60,676 nt of DNA from Raineyella sp044508675 (GCA_044508675.1 JBIQHF010000018.1:1-60676), one strand, 5' to 3'; positions 44,792 through 55,967 are shown, counted from the first letter of the stretch. Made by a program: numbers and translations. Notes: generated by a model from the letters alone, not told the origin.

Positions 44792-45477
44792 GCGGTCGCG
44801 GCTGGTTCGGGTGGGGGCGACGCCGGCGGGCCGGCCTGCCCGAGGGGCCGTTCAAGGACTTCCTGGAGGAGCCGGCACCCCTGGCGCGGACGCCACTGGC
44901 CGACCTCGGGCTGCTGGCGGTCGACATGGAGACCACCGGGCTCGATCCGCGCACCGACGCGATCCTCAGCATCGGCTGGGTCCCGGTCGACGGGGCGACG
45001 GTCGTCCTCGGTGGCGCCGGCCAGGTCCTGGTCTGCGGTGCCGAGCTCGACGAGGCCGGGGTGGGGCAGAGCGCGACCATCCACGGGCTCACCGATGACC
45101 GGCTCGCCGCCGGCGTCCCCCTGGTCGAGGCGATCGAACAGTTGCTGACCGTCCTGCGGGGACGAGTCCTGCTGGCCCACCATGCAGGGCTGGAGATCGG
45201 GTTCCTCACCGCTGCCTGCCAGCGGCTGTGGGGCGTACGACCGGAGGTGACGGCGGTCGACACGATGCGGCTGCAGCACCGGATCGTCGCCCCGGGGTTC
45301 GACGACGAGCCGAGGCCCGACGCGCTGCGGCTGTGGACCGCCCGGGCCTCCTTCGGGATGCTGCCGATCGGTGCCCACGACGCCGTGCATGATGCGTTGG
45401 CCGCGGCCGAGCTCTACCTGGCCCAGGTCGCCGAGCTCGGGCTGACCGAGGGGCAATTGCGTTCGGTGCGCAGCTGA
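44788..45477 (+). CDS. DnaQ-like 3'-5' exonuclease (DEDDh)
   Basis: A 229-residue exonuclease of the DNA polymerase III epsilon superfamily. ExoI is DMETTGLDP with both acidic residues, ExoII is HHAGLEIGFL and ExoIII is HDAVHDALAAAE. In ExoII the usual Asp is replaced by Glu. It has a basic N-terminal stretch (WGRRRRAG). It is translationally coupled to the DUF294 gene, so a role in that signalling unit rather than in replication is likely. Confidence 0.88.
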   Translation: MSGRGWFGWGRRRRAGLPEGPFKDFLEEPAPLARTPLADLGLLAVDMETTGLDPRTDAILSIGWVPVDGATVVLGGAGQVLVCGAELDEAGVGQSATIHGLTDDRLAAGVPLVEAIEQLLTVLRGRVLLAHHAGLEIGFLTAACQRLWGVRPEVTAVDTMRLQHRIVAPGFDDEPRPDALRLWTARASFGMLPIGAHDAVHDALAAAELYLAQVAELGLTEGQLRSVRS

Positions 45478-45494
45478 TCGCGCTGGTGGGCGCC

Positions 45495-46022
45495 CTACTC
45501 GTGGATGTCGAGAAGTGTCCAGGTCTGGCCATCCAGCTCGACCAGGGTGATCTGCAGGTCGTCGTTGAGGACCAGGTGCGCCCATGGGCCCAGCGACTCA
45601 CCGGCCACGACCGGGGCATCGATGGCTTCACAGACGATCCCGGAGGGGCCGTTCAGCCCCTCGATCGTCCGCAACGGACGATACTCGTCGCCGGGGCGTC
45701 CCCACAGCGGCAGCAGGTGCGGCCACAACAGCCCCAGCGCCGGGTGGTACCAGCCGGGCGGGAACTGCTCGGCCCGCCGGCGGGCGCCCGCGGCCAGGTG
45801 CGTCTCGTACGACTCGATGATGTTGCCGGTGCCGACCCATTCGATGCCGGAGGCGGCGACGACCCAGCGGTCCGGCGGGGCGACGGCCACCTCGTAGCGT
45901 TCGAGCCCGTCACTCACGACCGCCGCTGATTCGCGGTCCCGGGTGCGGGTGAGAACGGAGGCGACCAGCGCCATCAGGTCGTCGTCGGGTGTTGGCGGCA
46001 GGCCCTCGTCAGGAACGTCCAC
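45495..46022 (-). CDS. Conserved hypothetical protein
   Basis: A 175-residue soluble protein I do not recognise. It is acidic at the N-terminus and rich in Trp further on (ASGIEWVGTG, GWYHPALGLLWPHLLPLWG), ending in LVELDGQTWTLLDIHE. No signal peptide, membrane helix or catalytic motif is visible. The start is GTG with GGAG six bases upstream. It converges with the exonuclease gene and lies downstream of gatD on the same strand, with a hairpin between. Confidence 0.6.
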   Translation of the reverse strand: MDVPDEGLPPTPDDDLMALVASVLTRTRDRESAAVVSDGLERYEVAVAPPDRWVVAASGIEWVGTGNIIESYETHLAAGARRRAEQFPPGWYHPALGLLWPHLLPLWGRPGDEYRPLRTIEGLNGPSGIVCEAIDAPVVAGESLGPWAHLVLNDDLQITLVELDGQTWTLLDIHE

Positions 46023-46043
46023 ATCGGTCTCCGTGGTGGGTAT

Positions 46044-46062
46044 GGCCGGCGGGGCGCCGGCC
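46044..46062 (-). terminator. Hairpin downstream of murT-gatD
   Basis: GGCCGGCG-ggg-CGCCGGCC, an 8-bp perfect stem about 60 bases after the gatD stop and upstream of the next minus-strand gene. Confidence 0.4.
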
Positions 46063-46120
46063 GTCGTGGGTAGGGACTTGATGGCTGGATGGCTGCTCGG
46101 CAGGGAAACGGCTCCCGGTC

Positions 46121-46873
46121 TCAGACCCTGGCGCCGCGACGGACCGCCTCGATGCGCTCGTGGCGCAACTGGTCGATCTCCGGGCGGGCCAGTGGCTCGA
46201 GTCGGGTGCGCAGGGCGGTCTCGAGCAGGAAGTCGGCCAGGACCGGGTTGCGGGCCAGGACCGGGCCGTGCGGGTAGGTGCCGACGACCGTGCCCTGGAT
46301 CGCTCCCTCGGTGCCCGCGTCGTCACCGTTGCCGATGCCGACCTCCACGTCGGCCAGCGGTGTGGCGCCCGGGCCGATGGTGGTCAGGCCGCCGTGGTTC
46401 TCGAAGCCGGTGACCAGGGCCCCATCGTCGGCCAGGGGCGTGACGTCGCTCGGCAGGGGCCGCAGTCGGGTGAGGATCTCGCCGACCGCGCGGTCCTCGC
46501 CGCGGCTGGTGGTGACGTCCAGCAGGCCCAGGCCGGGCACCTCCCGGTTGTCCTCGCCGATGGTGAAGGTGGAGCCGAGGATCTGGTAGCCGGCGCAGAC
46601 GCCGAACACGACCGCGCCCCGCTCGGCCGCGCGGTGCAGGGTGCCCTCCTGGGTGAGGAGGCGTACGGCGGTGGTCTGGGCACCGTCCTCCCCGCCACCG
46701 AGCAGGTACAGGTCGGCGTCGTCCGGCAGCGGGGTGCCCGGCTCGGCCACGGTCAGGGTGGGCTCGATGCCCCGCCACTGCAGGCGCTTGGTCAGGACGG
46801 TCGCGTTGCCGCGGTCACCGTAGATACCCAGCAGCGACTGGTAGACGAGAACAATGTGGACGGGGCGGGTCAT
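46121..46873 (-). CDS. gatD: Lipid II isoglutaminyl synthase, glutaminase subunit GatD
   Basis: A 250-residue class I glutamine amidotransferase of the CobB/CobQ type. The catalytic Cys is in FGVCAGYQILG and the His in TYPHGPVLARNP. With MurT it amidates the alpha-carboxyl of D-Glu in lipid II, giving D-isoglutamine, by passing ammonia from glutamine. Its start overlaps the murT stop by four bases, so the two subunits are co-translated. Confidence 0.92.
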   Translation of the reverse strand: MTRPVHIVLVYQSLLGIYGDRGNATVLTKRLQWRGIEPTLTVAEPGTPLPDDADLYLLGGGEDGAQTTAVRLLTQEGTLHRAAERGAVVFGVCAGYQILGSTFTIGEDNREVPGLGLLDVTTSRGEDRAVGEILTRLRPLPSDVTPLADDGALVTGFENHGGLTTIGPGATPLADVEVGIGNGDDAGTEGAIQGTVVGTYPHGPVLARNPVLADFLLETALRTRLEPLARPEIDQLRHERIEAVRRGARV

Positions 46874-48183
46874 GCCAGGCCTCCGAGCTTGCGCAGCTTC
46901 TGGAACGGGGTGTACGTGGCGAGCACGTCGACGGGCCGGTCGTGGCCGGCGAGTGCCTCGGCCAGGTCCGGGACCACACGGCACGGGACCTCCGCGTACG
47001 CCAGCCGGACCGCCAGGTCCTGGGCGCGTGGGCCGGTCGCGATGACGTCCTTGCCGGCCAATTGCTCGTAGTCGACGTCCCACATCCACGACAGGTCCCG
47101 GCCGTCGGCGGCGAGCGCGTTGATCGCGAGCACCACCGTGTCGGTCTCCATCAGCGGCAGGGCCTCGTGCCAGCCGGCCGGGTTCTTGGCGAGCACCAGT
47201 CGGGCGGTCGTGGTCCCGAACCGCGCGGTCGCGAACCGTCCCGCCGGCGCCTGCACGGTCCGCATCCCGGCCAGCGCCACCTCGGTGTCCACGCCCAGCT
47301 CCTGGGCGGCGGCGAGCGCGCAGGCCGCGTTGCCGACGTTGAAGCCGCCGGGCACCTGCAGCAGTGGATCATGGGCGGTCCCGTTCCGGTCGATGACCTG
47401 GCCGTTCTCCACCCGGATCGTGGCCCGGGGCTCGGTCAGCTCGCAGCCGGGGCAGTCCCAGTCGCCCGGGTCGCCGCTGGCCGGATCCGGGTTCTGGCGG
47501 ATCAGGATCGACCCGCAGGCCGGGCACATCGTCGCATCCTCCTGCCAGGTCGAGGCCGTGTTGACCCACACGACGTGCCTGGCGGTCTGCGCCGCCCACA
47601 CCACCAGCGGTTCCTCGGCGTTGGCGACGACGACCGGGCCGTCCTCGCCGGCAGCCTCCAGGGCATCGCGCCAGGACCGTGCCAGCTTTTTGATCTCGTG
47701 GTTGCGGTCCAGCTGGTCGCGGGAGAAGTTGAGCAGCACCAGCACCTCGGGGCGGCCGAGCCGGATGATGTCGGCGACCACGCGCTCGTCGGTCTCCAGC
47801 ACGGCGATGTCGGCCCCCGGCGCCTCCGACAGTGCCGAGGCGATGCCGAAGTGCAGGTTGGCGCCGTCGGCGTTGGTCACGACCCGGTCGGCGTCGTTCG
47901 GGCCGAGGCCGGCCACGATCGCCGCGGTGAGCAGGTGCGTGGTGGTGGTCTTGCCGTTGGTGCCGGAGACGGCCAGGATCCGGCGGCCGGACAGCAGCTT
48001 GGCCAGGGCATCCGGGTCGATCCGGGTCAGCACCTGGCCGCGGATCGAGGCGCCCGATCCCTTACCCGCCAGCCGGGAGGCCGTGGCGGCCAGTCGGCCG
48101 GCCCCCACGGCGGCGGCAAGGCGCAGGCGGGAGGTGGGGCTGAGTCTGGGCGGGGTGCCCGGTCGCTCGAGAGTGGATGCCAT
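46870..48183 (-). CDS. murT: Lipid II isoglutaminyl synthase, MurT subunit
   Basis: A 437-residue Mur ligase-like subunit. The ATP loop is VSGTNGKTTTTHLL, with central-domain NFSRDQLDR, and a four-Cys zinc ribbon (CPACG and CPGCE, about residues 215-250) inserted in the central domain as in other MurT proteins. The C-terminal DUF1727 region ends in ATYTPFQKLRKLGG. The ATG used lies 7 nt after a weak GACAAT box; the frame extends 35 codons upstream without a better start. Divergent from the sugar kinase gene. Confidence 0.92.
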   Translation of the reverse strand: MASTLERPGTPPRLSPTSRLRLAAAVGAGRLAATASRLAGKGSGASIRGQVLTRIDPDALAKLLSGRRILAVSGTNGKTTTTHLLTAAIVAGLGPNDADRVVTNADGANLHFGIASALSEAPGADIAVLETDERVVADIIRLGRPEVLVLLNFSRDQLDRNHEIKKLARSWRDALEAAGEDGPVVVANAEEPLVVWAAQTARHVVWVNTASTWQEDATMCPACGSILIRQNPDPASGDPGDWDCPGCELTEPRATIRVENGQVIDRNGTAHDPLLQVPGGFNVGNAACALAAAQELGVDTEVALAGMRTVQAPAGRFATARFGTTTARLVLAKNPAGWHEALPLMETDTVVLAINALAADGRDLSWMWDVDYEQLAGKDVIATGPRAQDLAVRLAYAEVPCRVVPDLAEALAGHDRPVDVLATYTPFQKLRKLGGLA

Positions 48184-48274
48184 GGGCCCTATTGTCCACC
48201 ACCGACATGGTTGTCTGTACCCGGCCGTTTCGCCTCGTCCGGAACGCTTCGGGCGGGTGGACCGGTGGCGGGGA

Positions 48275-48280
48275 TAAGCT
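48275..48280 (+). promoter_or_regulatory. -10 box upstream of the sugar kinase gene
   Basis: TAAGCT. With a start about 7 nt later, the transcript would have a leader of roughly 23 nt containing AGGGGG before the GTG. Confidence 0.45.
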
Positions 48281-48309
48281 CCGCGCATTCGTCATCGATA
48301 GGGGGCCCC

Positions 48310-49224
48310 GTGACAGTGCAGACCGCCGCGCGTGTGGATGTGGTCGGTTCCATTGCGCTGGACACCCGGCTCAGGCTTGACCACCTGCCGGCGTCCGGCG
48401 AGATCATGACCGCGTCCAGTGCCACGATCGGCCTCGGTGGCAAGGGCGCCAACCAGTCGGTCGCGGTGGCGCGCAGTGGCGTCGACGTACGCCTGGTCGG
48501 TTGCATCGGCGACGACAACGCCGGCCGGCTGGTGCTGGAGGAGCTGGCGAGCTACGGCGTCGACACCGAGCTGATCACCGTGCACACCGACGAGCGCACC
48601 GGGCGCGGCTACGTGCTGGTGGAGGCCGACCGGTCGGTCCGTACGATCGTGCTGCCGGGCGCCAACGCGCGCACCGATGTGGAGGCCGTCCACGACGTGG
48701 CCGACCGGCTGGAGTCGGCCGCGGTGATCCTGCTGCAGGGCGAGATCGGGCAGGCCGCCATCGAGGAGGCGATCCGGATGGCCGCGCACTGGCCGTCCCT
48801 GGTCGTGCTCAACCCGACCCCCGTGCTCCACATCGACCCGGACCTGTACCAGTACGTCGATGCCCTGGTCGTCAACGAGATCGAGGCCGCGGCCCTGTGC
48901 GGGGTCGAGGTCAGCCACGACGTCGCCGAAGTCGAGGACATGGCCGTACGACTCGGTCAGCGCGGCCCCTCGGTCGTGGTCAGCCTGGGCGCCGAGGGTG
49001 CCGTGGTGGCACCCGCCCGGCGACCGGTGGAGTTCGTGCTGGCCGAGAGCACCGAGGTCGTCGACCTCGCCGGTGCCGGCGACGCGTTCGTCGGGGTGCT
49101 CACCGCCGGCCTGGCCAAGGGGATGGGCGTGCAGGAGGCCGCCGCGGCCGCTGTCGGCCAGGCGACCCGGACGGTGGCCCGCCCCGGGGCCGTACGGTCC
49201 TTCCCGAACTTCGTCCTGCACTGA
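48310..49224 (+). CDS. PfkB family carbohydrate kinase (ribokinase-like)
   Basis: A 304-residue sugar kinase. The N-terminal GG motif (GLGGKGANQSVA) and the C-terminal signature DLAGAGDAFVGV, with the catalytic Asp, are intact, and VVNEIEAAAL is the usual ATP-side block. The GKGANQ form points to ribokinase. No transporter or regulator gene is adjacent, so the sugar is unproven. GTG follows AGGGGG. Confidence 0.88.
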   Translation: MTVQTAARVDVVGSIALDTRLRLDHLPASGEIMTASSATIGLGGKGANQSVAVARSGVDVRLVGCIGDDNAGRLVLEELASYGVDTELITVHTDERTGRGYVLVEADRSVRTIVLPGANARTDVEAVHDVADRLESAAVILLQGEIGQAAIEEAIRMAAHWPSLVVLNPTPVLHIDPDLYQYVDALVVNEIEAAALCGVEVSHDVAEVEDMAVRLGQRGPSVVVSLGAEGAVVAPARRPVEFVLAESTEVVDLAGAGDAFVGVLTAGLAKGMGVQEAAAAAVGQATRTVARPGAVRSFPNFVLH

Positions 49225-49271
49225 CCGGCGCTCCGCCCTCCGCCCCGATGTCCCTGCAGGGGGATCCGGGT

Positions 49272-49277
49272 TAGCAT
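49272..49277 (+). promoter_or_regulatory. -10 box of the aconitase gene
   Basis: TAGCAT, about 150 bases upstream of the acnA ATG. Transcription from here gives a leader of about 147 nt. Confidence 0.45.
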
Positions 49278-49287
49278 GGTCCTGGCT

Positions 49288-49398
49288 GTGTCCGAGGTCA
49301 CATCGACCGTTCGGTCCGCCCCGGCCGACCACTGCGGGTCGCCCCGGCCGATCGTCGGACACGCTGCGTGGGACGGGTTCCCGCAAGCACTCCCACGC
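49288..49398 (+). promoter_or_regulatory. Structured 5' leader of the aconitase gene
   Basis: Two stems are predicted by eye. GTGTCCGA (49288-49295) pairs perfectly with TCGGACAC (49355-49362), closing a loop with two CCCCGGCCGA repeats. GCGTGGGA (49366-49373) pairs with TCCCACGC (49391-49398) around an inner CGGG-tt-CCCG. The second stem ends about 20 bases before the ribosome site. It could be a regulatory RNA; I recognise no known riboswitch class. Confidence 0.45.
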
Positions 49399-49430
49399 CA
49401 GCACGCTGGAGACCAAGGGAGACAAGGGCA

Positions 49431-52214
<2,784 letters not shown>

Positions 52215-52246
52215 TCTGTAGGTCGTCCTGTCAAGTGGCAGGGTCA

Positions 52247-52277
52247 AGCGTCGCCAGGCCGGCTGCCTGGCGACGCT
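52247..52277 (+). terminator. Terminator after acnA
   Basis: AGCGTCGCCAGGC-cggct-GCCTGGCGACGCT, a perfect 13-bp stem 32 bases after the stop codon, followed by CGGTCCTT. Confidence 0.8.
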
Positions 52278-52310
52278 CGGTCCTTCGCTCGACGGCCCGG
52301 TCACCGACGG

Positions 52311-52316
52311 TATGAT
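52311..52316 (+). promoter_or_regulatory. -10 box of nhaA
   Basis: TATGAT, about 60 bases upstream of the nhaA ATG. No clear -35 element is seen. Confidence 0.45.
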
Positions 52317-52378
52317 TGCTGGCGGCGTGTCGGGAAGTCTGGTCGACGTTTCTGTCGGCGACCGTTCTCGGAGGCTCC

Positions 52379-53737
52379 ATGACCCCGCCCGTGCCCAACT
52401 CTGCCCGATCACCTCGCAGGTCGGTGTTTCCTGCCCGTGGCAGCTATCGCGAAGCCGTGCGGATCGGGACGATCCTCCGCAAGGAGAGCGTCGGCGGGAT
52501 GCTACTGGTCGCGATGGCGTCAGTCGCGATCGTGTGGGCGAACTCTCCGTGGGGGGAGAGCTACTTCGCGCTGTGTGAGGTCCGGATCGGGTATGCGCCG
52601 TGGCACCTGGAGCTCAGCCTCGGCGCGTGGGCGGCCGACGGGCTGCTCGCGATCTTCTTCTTCCTGGTCGGGTTGGAGCTCAAGCGTGAGTTCGTCGCCG
52701 GCGACCTGCGGCAGCTGCGCACCGCGATCGTGCCGATCGCCGCCGCGGTCGGAGGCGTCGCGGTCCCCGCGCTGATCTACCTGGCAGTTGTCGGGGGCGA
52801 TGCCGGCTTGCGCGGCGGATGGGCGATCCCGACGGCGACGGATATCGCGTTCGCGGTTGCGGTACTCGCGCTGATCGGCTCCCACCTGCCGAGCCCGTTG
52901 CGGGTCTTCCTGCTGACGCTCGCCGTGGTGGACGACCTGATCGCGATCGGGATCATCGCGATCTTCTACACCGGCAGCATCGATTTCGTCCCGCTCCTGC
53001 TGGCAATGGTCACGATCGCCGTCTACGGGGCCATCGCGCAGCTCCACCGTCGGTTCTTCGGGCTGCGTCCTGCTGCGGCCTGGTTGATCCTGCTGCCACT
53101 GGGCGTGGTGGCCTGGGCCTTCATGCATGCCTCCGGCATCCATGCCACGATCGCCGGGGTGCTGCTCGGATTCACGATTCCCGTCCTTCACGGCAAGGGC
53201 CACGGGGCAGAGAACAACGGTCCGGGACTTGCCGAACGGTTCGAGCACCGGTTCCGCCCCCTGTCGACAGGGTTCGCCGTGCCTGTTTTCGCCTTCTTCT
53301 CCGCAGGGGTCGCCATCGGGGGCCTGGACGGACTCGTCGTGGCCCTGACCGACCCGCTCACGATCGCGATCATCGCCGCCCTCGTCCTGGGGAAACCGAT
53401 CGGCATCCTCTCCACGACGTGGGTGCTGGGCAAGGTCGTCCGGATCCGGCTGGACCCGTCCCTGCGGTGGGTCGACCTGGCCGGTGTCGGCATGCTCGCG
53501 GGCATCGGGTTCACCGTGTCGCTGCTCGTCGCCGAGCTGTCCTTCGCCGCCGGGAGCCCAGAACGCGATCATGCCAAGGTCGCGATCCTTGCCGCCTCGG
53601 TCCTCGCAGCCATCCTGGCGTCCAGCGTGCTCACCGTGAGGAACCGCCACTACCGGAGGATCAGCGAACAGGAGGCCATCGATGCGGACCACGACGGCGT
53701 GCCGGATGTGTACCAGCAGCACGGGACCGGGATCTAG
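52379..53737 (+). CDS. nhaA: Na+/H+ antiporter NhaA
   Basis: A 452-residue antiporter with about twelve membrane helices that exports Na+ in exchange for protons. The paired Asp of the ion site are in LAVVDDLIAIGII, FLVGLELKREFV is the typical second-helix end, and the GIGFTVSLLVAELSF block is conserved. The C-terminal tail is polar. GGAGGCTCC precedes the ATG. The frame also extends 21 codons upstream, but that stretch overlaps the promoter. Confidence 0.95.
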   Translation: MTPPVPNSARSPRRSVFPARGSYREAVRIGTILRKESVGGMLLVAMASVAIVWANSPWGESYFALCEVRIGYAPWHLELSLGAWAADGLLAIFFFLVGLELKREFVAGDLRQLRTAIVPIAAAVGGVAVPALIYLAVVGGDAGLRGGWAIPTATDIAFAVAVLALIGSHLPSPLRVFLLTLAVVDDLIAIGIIAIFYTGSIDFVPLLLAMVTIAVYGAIAQLHRRFFGLRPAAAWLILLPLGVVAWAFMHASGIHATIAGVLLGFTIPVLHGKGHGAENNGPGLAERFEHRFRPLSTGFAVPVFAFFSAGVAIGGLDGLVVALTDPLTIAIIAALVLGKPIGILSTTWVLGKVVRIRLDPSLRWVDLAGVGMLAGIGFTVSLLVAELSFAAGSPERDHAKVAILAASVLAAILASSVLTVRNRHYRRISEQEAIDADHDGVPDVYQQHGTGI

Positions 53738-53808
53738 CTGTTTCGCCGGCCGGGCGGCGCTGCCGCTCGAGGCGGTGGCGCCGCTGAGTATCCCGGACAG
53801 GACCCGAG

Positions 53809-54435
53809 CTACCGAGTCACAGGTTGGCGGAGCAGCGTGCGGAGCTTCTCCGGTGCCGTCTGGCGGAAGTCGCTGAAGTAGACCTCGTGGTGTTTACCGG
53901 TCAGAGCCAGGCCGTTCCCGGGGATGATCTCGTGGTGCATCCGATCCAGGACCGGGCCTTCGTCGTCGAATGGGCCGACGTGCAGTGTCTGCACAGCTAG
54001 TCCTTCGTCGAAGCATTCGAGCCGCACGTCACCGAGCCGGACGGGTGGGTCCTTCGCTGTGACCCGCTCGACCGCACTCTCGAAATGCTCCCGACCGATC
54101 CAGTCGGGGACCATGAGCATCATCGTCCAGTCCCAGCACGACTTGTCCCGTGAGCCGGTGAATGCCTCCATGTCGTCGGCCCACCACAGCCCTTCCAGCG
54201 GCGGGACGACGTAGTCACGGCCGAGATCTGTCTTGCTTGCGAACTTGATCGTGTAGGCAACCGGATACAGCGCCTGGAGCCCATTGGTGTACGAGGGGGC
54301 GCTGTTCGGGTCGCCGTGCCCGTCGATCATGAGGAACTGTCGCGCGGGAACGTCGACTATCCGGAAGACACCAACCGCAGACCGGTAGGTGTCGAGTGTC
54401 TTCTTGAAGTCCACCTTCGCCGCCATGCGCACCAT
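53809..54435 (-). CDS. GyrI-like small-molecule-binding domain protein
   Basis: A 208-residue protein of the GyrI-like (SbmC/AraC effector-binding) family, as a stand-alone domain. VPARQFLMIDGHGDPNSAPSY at the N-terminus and TLHVGPFDDEGPVLDRMHHE plus the C-terminal KHHEVYFSDFR block are typical. Such proteins bind or hydrolyse small compounds. Two in-frame ATG codons three residues apart are possible starts; the upstream one has GGAAGG nearby. It marks the beginning of the accessory tail. Confidence 0.8.
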   Translation of the reverse strand: MVRMAAKVDFKKTLDTYRSAVGVFRIVDVPARQFLMIDGHGDPNSAPSYTNGLQALYPVAYTIKFASKTDLGRDYVVPPLEGLWWADDMEAFTGSRDKSCWDWTMMLMVPDWIGREHFESAVERVTAKDPPVRLGDVRLECFDEGLAVQTLHVGPFDDEGPVLDRMHHEIIPGNGLALTGKHHEVYFSDFRQTAPEKLRTLLRQPVTR

Positions 54436-54600
54436 TGACCTTCCACCCCTGGTCGTCAGTCTTTCATGAGCGCCCTGCATCGACCCGCACTGACGCAACT
54501 GCATTGACGGGATGAGCCAGGGGATGGCAGGCGCACCTGTGGCAGGTACCCCGTGTGCGAGTCTCGTGGGCGGGCCGTCCGCTCGTCACGGAGACCCATC

Positions 54601-54805
54601 GTGTTCGATCTGCTCACCACTGCCGTGTTGCCAGCCGTGGCCTTGCTGCCGATGGGCATCAATATCGATCCCAACACCGATGGTCTGCCGGGGAGCAATC
54701 AGCTGCGTACCATCGTCGGCGCGGTGATGACCATCGGCCTGATCCTCAGCGTCGTGGGGCTGATCGTGTCGGCGATCGTGTGAGGCTTCGGCGCGAGTAG
54801 CAGCA
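54601..54805 (+). pseudogene. DUF6112-like conjugative-element membrane protein, truncated by TGA
   Basis: The open part (54601-54783) encodes 60 residues: a hydrophobic leader, then IDPNTDGLPGSNQLRTIVG and a second membrane helix (MTIGLILSVVGLIVSAIV). This matches DUF6112 proteins of actinobacterial integrative conjugative elements. Where the family has Trp after the helix this copy has TGA, and the frame then continues with GFGASSSN, which resembles the family's next residues, before similarity ends at about 54,805. Probably the relic of a lost element. Confidence 0.6.
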
Positions 54806-54935
54806 ACACGTACGGACCCGCCAGACCGTCAACGCGATCGAAGGCGGGAAGTACTCGCCCTCCCTGGAAGCCGCGTTCCTGATCACCCGCGTCCTGCAGC
54901 ATCCGCTCCAAGAGGTGTTCGACTACCCCGCATGA
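54806..54935 (+). pseudogene. XRE family (Cro/CI-type) regulator, C-terminal remnant
   Basis: Ending at TGA 54933-54935, the frame reads TRQTVNAIEGGKYSPSLEAA, then FLITRVLQHPLQEVFDYPA. This is the recognition helix and C-terminal half of short XRE regulators (normally about 65 residues, SRQTVNAIERGKYDPSL...). The N-terminal half is missing: upstream, the same frame meets a stop and then the DUF6112-like remnant. A fragment only. Confidence 0.65.
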
Positions 54936-55107
54936 TTGCCGGCCGGGCGTGGGCCACTGCGTCGCCAACGCAGCCGCCGCCGGCGACCAGAACAAGGCCC
55001 GCGGCATGATACCGAAGCCACCCGGGCTATCGCCAGGATCATCAAGACCTGACGCCCGCCCCACCCACGGCATCCGCAACTCGAGAAGAACGCCCGTAGG
55101 AACACCC

Positions 55108-55161
55108 GGTGCGGCAGTTATGGATCGGAGCTGCGGTGCAGAGGGCCGCGCGACGGTCCGT
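55108..55161. repeat. GCGGAC/GTCCGC repeat, possible degenerate copy C
   Basis: GGATCGGAGCTGCGGTGCAG followed by AGGGCCGCGCGACGGTCCG resembles the GGTCCGCGGCTGTGCAGAGG segment of copy B. The match is partial. The surrounding 54,936-55,169 gap has no recognisable gene. Confidence 0.35.
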
Positions 55162-55169
55162 GAGCGTTG

Positions 55170-55844
55170 CTATGCGGAGGCTCTGAGGGGTTCGAGGGCG
55201 GCTAGGAGGAGGTCGAGGCCGAAGATAAACTCCTCCGCCGGGTCGTAGCCGGCAGCGACGAGCGCCGCTGCGGACTCGTTGAGGAAGGGGAATTCGTCAG
55301 GAGGAAGCTGTGGCAGGAAGACCTCCTCGACCATGTCCGCGAGCTCATCGGCGGTGTCGAACGGCAGGCTGGCTTCCTGTAGGGCGAAACCGTAGACATA
55401 GCTGTCGAACAACCAGTTGGCGTGCGTCGCCATCAAGACCGGGAAGCCAGCCCTCCGCAGGCAGGCGGTCACTGCTTCGCTGTGGCGGAGGTTCGCGGGC
55501 CCCGGCGATGTCCGCGACCCCATCAGGCCGATCGCCCACGGGTGGCGTGCGAGAACCTGTCGGGCAGATACCGCCCGCCGTCGCATCGCCGACTGCCAGT
55601 CGGTCTCTTCGGGCGGGAGCTCGATCTCCTCGAACACGATGTCGATCATGGCGTCCAGCAACTCCTCCTTGCTCGCCACGTAGTAGTAGAGCGACATCGC
55701 GCCCGCGCCGAGCGCGCGAGCCAGCCGGCGCATGCTCAGCCCGTCGACCCCCTCGCAGTCGGCGAGCCGGACCGCCTCGACCACCACCCGCTGCTTGCTC
55801 AGCCCCGCGTCTGACGCGACCTGGCGTTGTTCCATCGCAGACAT
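55170..55844 (-). CDS. TetR family transcriptional repressor
   Basis: A 224-residue regulator. The TetR helix-turn-helix is MRRLARALGAGAMSLYYYVASKEELLDAM at about residues 40-68, and the C-terminal part is the usual TetR_C-like ligand domain. The ATG has GAGGAGACC just upstream. It is divergent from the oxidoreductase gene across a 123-base gap full of GTAC palindromes, so it probably represses both. The ligand is unknown. Confidence 0.9.
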   Translation of the reverse strand: MSAMEQRQVASDAGLSKQRVVVEAVRLADCEGVDGLSMRRLARALGAGAMSLYYYVASKEELLDAMIDIVFEEIELPPEETDWQSAMRRRAVSARQVLARHPWAIGLMGSRTSPGPANLRHSEAVTACLRRAGFPVLMATHANWLFDSYVYGFALQEASLPFDTADELADMVEEVFLPQLPPDEFPFLNESAAALVAAGYDPAEEFIFGLDLLLAALEPLRASA

Positions 55845-55873
55845 GGTCTCCTCGCTCGCTCGAACCCCTTGAC

Positions 55874-55930
55874 TATCGTACAGCGTACGCGCATCATACA
55901 GTGTACGACGTACGATGTACGACATACGAG
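55874..55930. promoter_or_regulatory. Palindromic operator array between the TetR and oxidoreductase genes
   Basis: CGTAC-agc-GTACG (55877-55889) is a perfect 5-3-5 palindrome. About 20 bases on, overlapping units ACAGTGTACGACGTACG and GATGTACGACATACG repeat the GTACG half-site. A TTGACT at 55869-55874 could be a -35 element for the oxidoreductase gene, placing the sites in its promoter. Confidence 0.6.
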
Positions 55931-55967
55931 CCCGCGAGCGTCGCAGCTCGCACGTGAGGAGGCCTCC

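Noticed and set aside
52520..53722. A 400-codon minus-strand frame opposite nhaA
   Set aside because: Highly charged sequence complementary to membrane-helix codons; antisense shadow.
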